24,891 nucleotides of DNA from AM-1111 sp046302135 (lineage in GTDB: Bacteria; Bacteroidota; Bacteroidia; B-17B0; Aurantibacillaceae), in the NCBI GenBank assembly GCA_046302135.1, contig JBKCIQ010000174.1, positions 1 through 24,891 on the forward strand, given 5' to 3'. Shown piece by piece: positions 7,193 to 14,642 of the stretch. A program made the translations under genes and the position numbers. The first letter of the stretch is position 1, and each line of letters starts with the position of its first letter. The notes beneath the pieces are model-generated. The model was given only the letters and a program-made list of their open reading frames with translations, had not been told where the DNA came from and did not search any database.

Positions 7193-8953
7193 ATGAAAAC
7201 ATTCTTTCTTTCAACACTAATCTCCTTGAACTTATCAGGAGTTAATCCGTTAACAAAAGCTCAACCAAACTTCCCATCTGAAGGTTTATTGAAAGCTTCA
7301 GTTTCAAACGAAAAAACATTAAAAAGTACACCTGAAAAAGTAACAATATATTTGCAAGGTGCTCAGGTCTTTAGGTTGGCAAATATCAATTTAATTAAAG
7401 GAGATAATTACGTAGTATTTGAAGGTCTTGAAAATAATATTGACCCATCTTCCATACAGGCGGGTGGATCAGGAAACTGTATTATAACTGAGGTTCAGCA
7501 TGTGGTTAAATATCCTGAGGCCGAAAAAATCAAAATAAGTGGTGATGCTAAATTTCAAAAAGCACTTAAAAATATGAATGATTCAATTACGATTCTTGAC
7601 TACATCCTTGAAGAACAACAAAACAGAAAATTAGTGCTCGAGACAGAAAAATCAGTTTTATTGAATTATAGTCTTTATAAAGGAACAAGCAGAAAAGATT
7701 CAATTTTATTATTGAAAGATGGCTTGTCATTTTTAAGGGATAAACTTAATAACATATACTCTGAGTTAATGAAAATTAAGAAAGAACAGGCTAAAACACA
7801 AGAGTTAAAATCTAATTTACAGGCCAGGATACAGGTACTGCAAATTGATCTGAACAACCAAACTACTACTTCCAATATTAATGAGGTAAATAAACCTGAT
7901 TACAGAATAGCATTAACTATAAATTCTGATTTTGCTACCAACGTTCAATTAAAACTAAATTATTACGTAAGCAATGCCGGATGGACACCCTTTTATGATT
8001 TGAGGACAAATGGTGCTGATAAAGGAATATCATTAACCTACAAAGGAAATGTGAAACAAATGACAGGGGTAGATTGGAATAATGTTAAAATTACATTGTC
8101 AACCGGAAACCCAAAGCAAAACTTTAATATACCTGAACTAAATCAATGGACTATAGGAGATTATATTAGTATGAATCAGGATAGAATGAATAAAAACAAA
8201 AACCTTTCCAGCTCTAATACAACAATGTTCGCCTCACCTTCAATTTCATCCAAAGGAAACGAGACATATGCTTGGTCTACAGATGATGTTAAAGACGAGG
8301 AGGATATCAGTTTCACCTACGAATATACAAGCAAAGACCTGAATATGATTCAGGCTGAATTTGAAATTTCTTTGCCTTACAATATTCCATCAGATAATAA
8401 AAATCATATGGTGAGTGTAAGCCAAAAGGAATTGGAAACACAATATGTTTATAAAACAGTTCCGAAAATTGATCCTACCGCATTCCTTACTGCAAGAATT
8501 TCAGGATGGGAGGATATGAACCTATTGCCGGGAAATGCAACAGTTTACTTTGACGGCACATATATAGGACAAACCTATTTAAATACTGGAGTTGTTAGTG
8601 ATACTTTAGAATTGTCACTTGGTCAAGATAAGAACGTAGTAGTTAAAAGATCCAAGTCTAAAGACAAGAGCAAGGAAAAATTTCTTGATAACGATAAAAT
8701 GTACACGTTTGCCTATGAAATTTTCATTAGAAATGGCAACAACAAAGCAATCGCTATAGAGATAATAGATCAATTGCCAACTACTAAAAATAACAAAATA
8801 AAAATTGAGGCTGAAGATTTAGATGGTGCGAACCTAGATGAAAATACCGGTAAGTTACTGTGGAGAAAAACTGTTAAAGCTAAAGACAATAAAAAAATCA
8901 CATTTACTTACCAAATCAAATCTCCAAAAGAAATTCCATTAACCTTTAAATGA
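7193..8953 (+). CDS. DUF4139 / mucoidy-inhibitor MuiA-like exported protein
   Basis: A large envelope protein of unknown biochemical role. I chose the ATG at 7193 (586 aa), because MKTFFLSTLISLNLSG then forms a normal signal peptide with cleavage near TKAQ; an ATG at 7142 would add 17 residues ahead of it. KVTIYLQGAQVF (49-60) is the start of the N-terminal DUF4140-like domain. Residues about 120-220 are charged and helical and probably form a coiled coil. The C-terminal DUF4139 domain begins near 237 with the family signature NAGWTPFYDLR at 261-271 and contains LPGNATVYFDGTYIGQ. Related proteins in other bacteria were linked to mucoidy, but the mechanism is not known. It is divergent from the alpha-oxoamine synthase and followed by a strong terminator, so it is a single-gene unit. 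It ends in TGA. Confidence 0.86.
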   Translation: MKTFFLSTLISLNLSGVNPLTKAQPNFPSEGLLKASVSNEKTLKSTPEKVTIYLQGAQVFRLANINLIKGDNYVVFEGLENNIDPSSIQAGGSGNCIITEVQHVVKYPEAEKIKISGDAKFQKALKNMNDSITILDYILEEQQNRKLVLETEKSVLLNYSLYKGTSRKDSILLLKDGLSFLRDKLNNIYSELMKIKKEQAKTQELKSNLQARIQVLQIDLNNQTTTSNINEVNKPDYRIALTINSDFATNVQLKLNYYVSNAGWTPFYDLRTNGADKGISLTYKGNVKQMTGVDWNNVKITLSTGNPKQNFNIPELNQWTIGDYISMNQDRMNKNKNLSSSNTTMFASPSISSKGNETYAWSTDDVKDEEDISFTYEYTSKDLNMIQAEFEISLPYNIPSDNKNHMVSVSQKELETQYVYKTVPKIDPTAFLTARISGWEDMNLLPGNATVYFDGTYIGQTYLNTGVVSDTLELSLGQDKNVVVKRSKSKDKSKEKFLDNDKMYTFAYEIFIRNGNNKAIAIEIIDQLPTTKNNKIKIEAEDLDGANLDENTGKLLWRKTVKAKDNKKITFTYQIKSPKEIPLTFK

Positions 8954-8972
8954 TTTTATTAAAATTGACGTT

Positions 8973-9003
8973 AAGGCCTTTCATTTGAAGGGCCTTTTTT
9001 TTT
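8973..9003 (+). terminator. Rho-independent terminator after the DUF4139 gene
   Basis: AAGGCC (8973-8978) pairs with GGCCTT (8991-8996); T8979-G8990 is a wobble pair, and TTC (8980-8982) pairs with GAA (8987-8989) around an ATTT loop, giving a 10-bp stem. A run of T follows to 9003. It lies 19 bp after the stop codon. Confidence 0.9.
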
Positions 9004-9135
9004 AAATGAAATGTGAGATTTTATTTTAAGTTATTGTAATAAAAATGAATGAAATTGATTAAAATTGTCTAATGAATAAAATTATTTTGGAAACAATTTT
9101 ATGAATTTTGGGTTGTCTCAATTATAATCCGTTTG

Positions 9136-10788
9136 ATGAAAAAATATTTTTGTATTGTTTCAATTTTTATATTATTATTTTTCTATTCCTGTGATGAAAA
9201 ACAATCTAATGATTCGCGAACTGTATTTAAGTACAATGAGATTGGAAATATTAATTCCTTAGATCCTGTTGAGGCCAGCAGTTCTGAAAATTCCTGGGCA
9301 ATCAATCAAATATTTAACGGACTTGTTCAGATTGATGACAGCTTAAGAATTCAACCCTGTATTGCAAAATCATGGGAAATTTCCAGTGACGGTCTTAGCT
9401 ACATTTTTCATCTCAGAAATGACGTAAGATTTCATAAAAGCCGGATTTTTAAAAATGGAGTCGGAAGAATCGTTGTTGCTCAGGATTTTGAATACAGCTT
9501 TAGTAGACTTTTTGATCCTAAAATTTCAAGAGCTTTAAGTCTTGTTGAGATAATCAGTCATGATGAGAAATCAGTTAAAGGAATAAATGCAATAAACGAT
9601 ACTACATTAATAATAAGATTAAATAGACCATTCAGACCTTTTCTTAACCTTTTAAGTATGAAATTTTTTTCAGTTGTGCCTCATGAGGCAATAAAAATTT
9701 TCGGCAAAGATTTCGGTAAAACACCAATAGGAACCGGACCATTTAAGTTTAAAAAATGGGATGATTCGAAGATGGTCCTTTTAAAGAATGAAGATTATTT
9801 CGAATTTATTGGTAATAAAAGAATGCCATTTGTTGATGCGGTAAACATTACCTTTATTAAAGACAAACAAAGTGCATTTCTTCAATTAATGAGAGGTGAA
9901 ATAGATATGATCAGTGGAGCAGATGCTGTTAACATTGATGTACTGTTTGACAATTCAGGTAAACTTAAAGATGAGTATAAAGGAAAATTTCAATTGCAAA
10001 CCTGCCCATATTTAAAAACCGATTATTTAGGATTCCTTATTGATGAAAATATTCCAGGCATAAGTAACAGTCCGGTAAGGTTCAGGTCAATTCGACTCGC
10101 TATGAACTATGCAATTGATCGTGATAAAATGATGAAATTCTTCCGAAACAACATAGGAAAGCCTGCAAATTACGGTTTCATCCCTCCGGGATTACCGGGC
10201 TATCGAATTAAAAATATTTCAGGTTATTCCTACCGCCCCGATAAAGTTCGACAACTTCTTAGAGAAGCAGGATATCCTGAAGGAAAAAATTTACCTGTAA
10301 TAACCTTACACACCACAGAAAATTATTCTGATCTGGTTGAATTCATTCAATCACAACTAGAAAAATTCAACATCAAAATTAATATAGTTGTTGAGCCTGC
10401 AAGGGAACTCAGAAAAGCCATTATTCAAAATGAATATGCTTTTTTTAAACGAAGTTGGGTTTGTGATTACCCTGACGCTGAGAATTTTCTATTTATGTTT
10501 AATTCAAAAAATTTTTCACCAATAGGACAGAATTATTTTCATTTTAAAAACGGGGATTTTGATTCTTTGTATCAAATGGCACAAAGGGAATCTGATGAAA
10601 ATAAAAGGAATGAATATTATTCAAAAATGGATCAGATAATAATTAATGAGGCTCCAATAATACCTTTGTTTTATGATCAGGTTGTTAGGCTTGTTTCTAA
10701 CAACACAGAAGGCTTGAAAATCAATGCTCTTAATTTACCAGACCTAAAAACGGTAAAAAAGAAGAAAAATAAAAGTCTGGAAAATTGA
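9136..10788 (+). CDS. Peptide ABC transporter substrate-binding lipoprotein (SBP family 5)
   Basis: A 550-residue extracytoplasmic solute-binding protein of the DppA/OppA type. It opens with a lipoprotein signal peptide: MKKYF, a hydrophobic core, then FYSC with the lipidated Cys at 19 and acidic residues (DEK) next to it. Family 5 hallmarks follow: an N-terminal FKYNEIGNINSLDPVEAS, then QIFNGLVQID, IAKSWEISSDGLSYIFHLR (the conserved W and LR), PIGTGPFKFKKW, and the C-terminal RSWVCDYPDAENFLFMF. These match binding proteins for oligopeptides and similar ligands. The ATG at 9136 is preferred over the TTG one codon earlier. No permease or ATPase genes are adjacent, so its partners must lie elsewhere. 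The gene follows the strong terminator; only a one-mismatch -7 box (GAATTTTG, 9103-9110) is visible upstream. Ligand unknown. Confidence 0.9.
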   Translation: MKKYFCIVSIFILLFFYSCDEKQSNDSRTVFKYNEIGNINSLDPVEASSSENSWAINQIFNGLVQIDDSLRIQPCIAKSWEISSDGLSYIFHLRNDVRFHKSRIFKNGVGRIVVAQDFEYSFSRLFDPKISRALSLVEIISHDEKSVKGINAINDTTLIIRLNRPFRPFLNLLSMKFFSVVPHEAIKIFGKDFGKTPIGTGPFKFKKWDDSKMVLLKNEDYFEFIGNKRMPFVDAVNITFIKDKQSAFLQLMRGEIDMISGADAVNIDVLFDNSGKLKDEYKGKFQLQTCPYLKTDYLGFLIDENIPGISNSPVRFRSIRLAMNYAIDRDKMMKFFRNNIGKPANYGFIPPGLPGYRIKNISGYSYRPDKVRQLLREAGYPEGKNLPVITLHTTENYSDLVEFIQSQLEKFNIKINIVVEPARELRKAIIQNEYAFFKRSWVCDYPDAENFLFMFNSKNFSPIGQNYFHFKNGDFDSLYQMAQRESDENKRNEYYSKMDQIIINEAPIIPLFYDQVVRLVSNNTEGLKINALNLPDLKTVKKKKNKSLEN

Positions 10789-10818
10789 TTTTAGAATAAT
10801 TAATAAAGAATACATTTG
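10785..10818 (+). promoter_or_regulatory. Bacteroidota-type promoter for DUF4421-ubiD
   Basis: TTG at 10785-10787 and TACATTTG at 10811-10818 are separated by 23 bp. The -33 element overlaps the stop codon of the binding-protein gene, and the ATG of the next gene is 9 bp after the box, so the mRNA would have almost no leader. Confidence 0.55.
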
Positions 10819-10827
10819 TATTTAATA

Positions 10828-11877
10828 ATGAAAAAGAAATTAAGTTTATTCATAACATTCATAAGCTTAGCACCTTTTATTTTAAATTCTCAAAATAATT
10901 GGGATTCCACCAAATATGTAAAATATTCTGATAGGTTGGTATTAACTTGCTTTGTATCTACAAGAAGATTCAATTGTAATATAGATCAATTACATACGGA
11001 AGCCGACAGTGGTAAAGCTTTGCTTAATTATAACGCAGAAGCAAATCAAGTAACAGGCTTGCAAATGAATTACGATAAACTTGCGCTTGGTTTTGGATGG
11101 AATAGTGGTTCTCCGGATGTGAGACTTAAAGGCAAAACCTACTACAGAGACTTTAGTATTTCATTTGGAGAAAATAAATGGATATTAGATGCCAGCTATC
11201 GCGCTTATACCGGATTTTATGAAGAAAATTCACCTAATTACTTACAAAACTTTCAAAATGGAGATCCATACCTTCAAGTTCCTGGAATGGAAATCAGACA
11301 AATTCGTGGAAGATTCAGGTACTTTACCAATCATAGAAAATTTGCATATAGCGCCGGCTATGGTTACACCTGCCGACAACTTAAAAGTGCATTTACCTGG
11401 GTACTTGGCGGAGGATTTGTAAACAACAGAATTGGTTCTGATTCAAGTTTATTTTACCCAAATGTAAGAACTTGGTATGCATCAGATTCTACGATTAAAT
11501 CGTTAAATATGTCCGGAGTATCATTTGGTGGCGGTATTTCAGCTAACATAGTAATCTTTAAAAGACTATTCATGAATTTTACCTTCAATGCATATCTTGA
11601 GCCTCAATTAAGAAAATATCAGAACCTGGATGGCACTGAAATTTCAAGTTATAAAACATCTTCTGCTGTAGATTCAAGATTCGCGATGGGATATAATGGA
11701 AGAAAATTTTTCATTTTTATTAATGGCACGGTTGATTATAATAATTTAGACGCTGATAATATGAGACTAGCAACTAGGTTTATTTCAGGGTCCTTTAACA
11801 TCGGATATCGTTTTAAAGTCAAATGCCCAAAATTTTATTCGGATTTTAAAGAAACAAAAATGTATAAGCTGTTATAA
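10828..11877 (+). CDS. DUF4421 family outer-membrane-type protein
   Basis: A 349-residue exported protein, starting at the ATG at 10828 (a TTG four codons earlier is not needed). The signal peptide is MKKKLSLFITFISLAP followed by FILNSQ, with cleavage near SQ. The mature part begins NNWDSTKYVKYSDRLVLTCF and consists of alternating polar and hydrophobic strands with many aromatic residues, ending on KVKCPKFYSDF, as expected for an outer-membrane beta-barrel of the Bacteroidota DUF4421 family. Landmarks are NYDKLALGFGWNSG, KGKTYYRDFSISFG, and GMEIRQIRGRFRYFTN. The function is unknown. The stop is only 5 bp from the ATG of the UbiD-family gene, so the two are very likely co-transcribed. The family assignment is from motif recall and the barrel is inferred. 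Confidence 0.78.
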   Translation: MKKKLSLFITFISLAPFILNSQNNWDSTKYVKYSDRLVLTCFVSTRRFNCNIDQLHTEADSGKALLNYNAEANQVTGLQMNYDKLALGFGWNSGSPDVRLKGKTYYRDFSISFGENKWILDASYRAYTGFYEENSPNYLQNFQNGDPYLQVPGMEIRQIRGRFRYFTNHRKFAYSAGYGYTCRQLKSAFTWVLGGGFVNNRIGSDSSLFYPNVRTWYASDSTIKSLNMSGVSFGGGISANIVIFKRLFMNFTFNAYLEPQLRKYQNLDGTEISSYKTSSAVDSRFAMGYNGRKFFIFINGTVDYNNLDADNMRLATRFISGSFNIGYRFKVKCPKFYSDFKETKMYKLL

Positions 11878-11882
11878 AATTT

Positions 11883-13712
11883 ATGTCTTATTCGAGTTTA
11901 AAAAGTTGTCTCACCGATCTTGAAAAAAATGGACACCTAAAGAGAGTTAAAGAAGAGGTTGATCTTAATCTTGAGTTAGCATCGATACATTTAAGGGTTC
12001 ATGAAAAAGGCGGCCCTGCGATTCTTTTTGAAAATGTAAAAGGATGCAAGTATAAATGCGTTTCAAATATTTTTGGTACGACCGATAGGAGTAGGTTCAT
12101 TTTCAGAGAAACACTTGAGTCTGTTCGTAATCTGATTGAATTAAAAAACAATCCAATTTCTGCATTTAAGAATCCTTTAAAATCATTGAGTTCTTTTTTT
12201 GACGCAATTAAATCACTTCCAAAAAAAGAAAATTTAAGTCCTGATTTTGAAGAAGTATATATCAGTGACCTTCCGTTGATAAAGCATTGGCCTATGGACG
12301 GTGGTGCTTTTGTTACACTTCCTCAGGTATATTCCGAAGACATAGATAAACCTGGAGTAATGAATTCCAATGTCGGCATGTACAGAATTCAATTAAATGG
12401 AAATGATTATTTACTTAATCAGGAGATAGGACTTCATTACCAATTACACAGGGGAATAGGTGTTCATCAGAAAAAAGCTGCTGACAAAAAAAAGAAACTA
12501 AAAGTCAGTATTTTTATTGGGGGACCTCCTGCTCACACCTTCGCTGCGGTAATGCCATTACCCGAAGGTATTTCCGAGCTCACATTTGCTGGTGTGCTTG
12601 CAGGAAGAAGATTTCGTTATGCCTATGTAGATGGTTACTGTATTTCTAATGATGCAGATTTTGTTATTACAGGTGAAGTAGAAAATGGTGTGAACAAACC
12701 TGAAGGTCCTTTTGGAGATCATCTTGGATATTACAGCCTTAAACACGAATTTCCATTGCTGAAAGTACATAAGGTTTACGCAAAGAAAAACGGAATATGG
12801 CCGTTTACAGTTGTTGGAAGACCTCCTCAAGAGGACACAGCATTTGGTAATATGATTCATGAAATGACCGGAGAAGCATTAAAGCATGAGATTCCGGGTG
12901 TTAAAGAGGTTCATGCAGTAGATGCGGCCGGTGTACATCCTTTGCTTTTAGCTGTTGGAAGTGAGAGATACACACCGTATTTGAATGACAAACGTCCTGC
13001 AGAAATATTAACACAAGCAAATCGTATTTTAGGAACAGGACAATTAAGTCTCGCAAAATTTTTATTTATTGCTGCAGATGATGATTCGAAATTGAGTGCC
13101 CATCACGAGAAGGAATTTTTCAAATTTATTTTTGAAAGAATTGATTTAAGTAGAGATGTACATTTTCACACCAACACATCAATAGACACTCTTGATTATT
13201 CAGGTACAGGATTAAATACAGGAAGTAAAGTTGTTTTTAGTGTTTACGGAGATGTAAAACGAAATCTAAAAGACAAACTTAATGTTGAGTGGAATCAATT
13301 TAATCATTTCAAAAATTTTTCTTTGGTAATGAGTGGAGTAGTAGCAATTCAAACGTCTTCCTTTGTTGATTATTCGACTGCTTCTTCAGATATTGAAAAA
13401 ATTCAGAAAACCTTTGAAGGAAAGAAGGATCTATTGGATGGAATTGTAATGATTATTCTTTGTGATGATGCTGAATTTCTTTCTGCCGATATTAAAAATT
13501 TTCTTTGGGTTACATTTACTAGGAGTAACCCATCACACGACATGTATGGTATTGACTCCTTTATACAATACAAACATTGGGGTTGTAAAGGACCTCTGAT
13601 AATTGATGCAAGATCTAAGCCTCATCATGCCCCCGTACTTATAAAAGATGCTTTAACTGAAAAAAATATTGAAAAAATATTTTTGAAGGGTGGGAGTCTG
13701 CATGAACTCTGA
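11883..13712 (+). CDS. UbiD-family decarboxylase (menaquinone-type)
   Basis: A prenylated-FMN-dependent aromatic acid decarboxylase of 609 residues, cytoplasmic. Family signatures are NVGMYR (163-168, with the conserved Arg), IGGPPAHTFAA (212-222), and NKPEGPFGDHLGYYS (271-285), whose acidic residues belong to the catalytic Glu-Arg-Glu network; VGRPPQED follows at 311-318. The protein is about 100 residues longer than E. coli UbiD, as in the Bacteroidota group usually annotated for menaquinone biosynthesis through the futalosine route. Ubiquinone is not expected in this phylum, so a menaquinone role is the best guess, but other aromatic acid substrates are possible. No mqn or men gene lies in the window, nor a ubiX gene for the cofactor. 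The gene starts 5 bp after DUF4421 and ends in TGA. Confidence 0.9.
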   Translation: MSYSSLKSCLTDLEKNGHLKRVKEEVDLNLELASIHLRVHEKGGPAILFENVKGCKYKCVSNIFGTTDRSRFIFRETLESVRNLIELKNNPISAFKNPLKSLSSFFDAIKSLPKKENLSPDFEEVYISDLPLIKHWPMDGGAFVTLPQVYSEDIDKPGVMNSNVGMYRIQLNGNDYLLNQEIGLHYQLHRGIGVHQKKAADKKKKLKVSIFIGGPPAHTFAAVMPLPEGISELTFAGVLAGRRFRYAYVDGYCISNDADFVITGEVENGVNKPEGPFGDHLGYYSLKHEFPLLKVHKVYAKKNGIWPFTVVGRPPQEDTAFGNMIHEMTGEALKHEIPGVKEVHAVDAAGVHPLLLAVGSERYTPYLNDKRPAEILTQANRILGTGQLSLAKFLFIAADDDSKLSAHHEKEFFKFIFERIDLSRDVHFHTNTSIDTLDYSGTGLNTGSKVVFSVYGDVKRNLKDKLNVEWNQFNHFKNFSLVMSGVVAIQTSSFVDYSTASSDIEKIQKTFEGKKDLLDGIVMIILCDDAEFLSADIKNFLWVTFTRSNPSHDMYGIDSFIQYKHWGCKGPLIIDARSKPHHAPVLIKDALTEKNIEKIFLKGGSLHEL

Positions 13713-13800
13713 GATTTAGTATTTTATATATCCTTATTATAGTTGATTATTATCATCGCTTTTAGTTATTCTAAATCTGATTTTTATATAAAGTTTTTAA

Positions 13801-14640
13801 ATGATAAAAAAAACAATTCTTGTTGCATTGGATTACCACAAGGCGTCTCAAAATGCATTACAATATGCATTGAACTTAGCTTATGAAATGAAATCAGAGT
13901 TGTTTTTATTGCATGCATTTCATGTACCTGTTCCGACGATGGATACATCCATGCCTATTCAGAGTAATAAGGAAGTTCAGAATTTCGAAAATAAAAGAAT
14001 TGACAGAGTTATTAAATCAACTTTGGAAAATTTTAAATATAAAATTAAAATTAATGGAAAAGCCATTGAAGGGCTTGCAGGTGAAATAATTCCAAGTTGG
14101 ATAAAAAAACACAAGCCTAATCTTACAATTATGGGTATACACAGTGTGGGAGCTTTAGACGAATTTTTATTGGGAAGTACCTGTGAAAGTATTATTCGCG
14201 AAGATCTTGTTCCTGTATTGATAATTCCTTCGAATGTTAAATTCAAAAAAATAAATCGCATAACATTTTCAACAGACCTTAAGGAAATTAACACTTCATA
14301 CATTACTGAAAAATTAAAATACTATTGTAATTTATTTAGTGCAAGCCTTCATATTTTACATATTAATGAACCAAATGGGTTGGTTTTCTCTGAAGAAAAA
14401 GAAAACTTGGAAAAGATTAAAGAAGAATTTTCAAAAGTGAAAATTAAAATATCAGAACCTGAATCAAAAAAAATTACAGATATTATACTTAACGAGGGTT
14501 TAAAAAATAATAGCCGATGGATAGTATTAATTCACAAAAATTATGGCTTATTAAAAGAAATTTTTCACAAAAGCATAATAAAGAAAATGATTTTTCATTC
14601 TGAGATTCCAATTCTGGTACTCAATAGCGGTAAAAAATAA
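13801..14640 (+). CDS. Universal stress protein, tandem UspA domains
   Basis: A 279-residue cytoplasmic protein with two UspA folds in tandem, about 1-142 and 150-277. The first domain has the canonical start KKTILVALDYHKASQNALQY and the ATP-loop region GIHSVGALDEFLLGST, but Ser stands where the usual G-x2-G-x9-G(S/T) motif has its second Gly. The second domain ends HSEIPILVLNSGKK and has no such glycine motif, so it probably does not bind ATP. Tandem Usp proteins are common in Bacteroidota and respond to starvation or oxidative stress. The gene has an 88-bp upstream gap with no clear promoter box and ends 2 bp from the convergent metalloprotease stop. Confidence 0.87.
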   Translation: MIKKTILVALDYHKASQNALQYALNLAYEMKSELFLLHAFHVPVPTMDTSMPIQSNKEVQNFENKRIDRVIKSTLENFKYKIKINGKAIEGLAGEIIPSWIKKHKPNLTIMGIHSVGALDEFLLGSTCESIIREDLVPVLIIPSNVKFKKINRITFSTDLKEINTSYITEKLKYYCNLFSASLHILHINEPNGLVFSEEKENLEKIKEEFSKVKIKISEPESKKITDIILNEGLKNNSRWIVLIHKNYGLLKEIFHKSIIKKMIFHSEIPILVLNSGKK

Positions 14641-14642
14641 TA

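Noticed and set aside
9004..9135. A possible small gene or RNA in the spacer before the binding-protein gene.
   Set aside because: Only very short frames occur; the inverted repeat AAAATT/AATTTT has no G-C pairs and I see no RNA family pattern.
12558..12860. A 100-aa minus-strand frame inside the UbiD-family gene.
   Set aside because: It is antisense to a strongly conserved region (GGPP to EGPFGDH and beyond) and its composition is rich in His, Cys and Lys as expected of a shadow frame.
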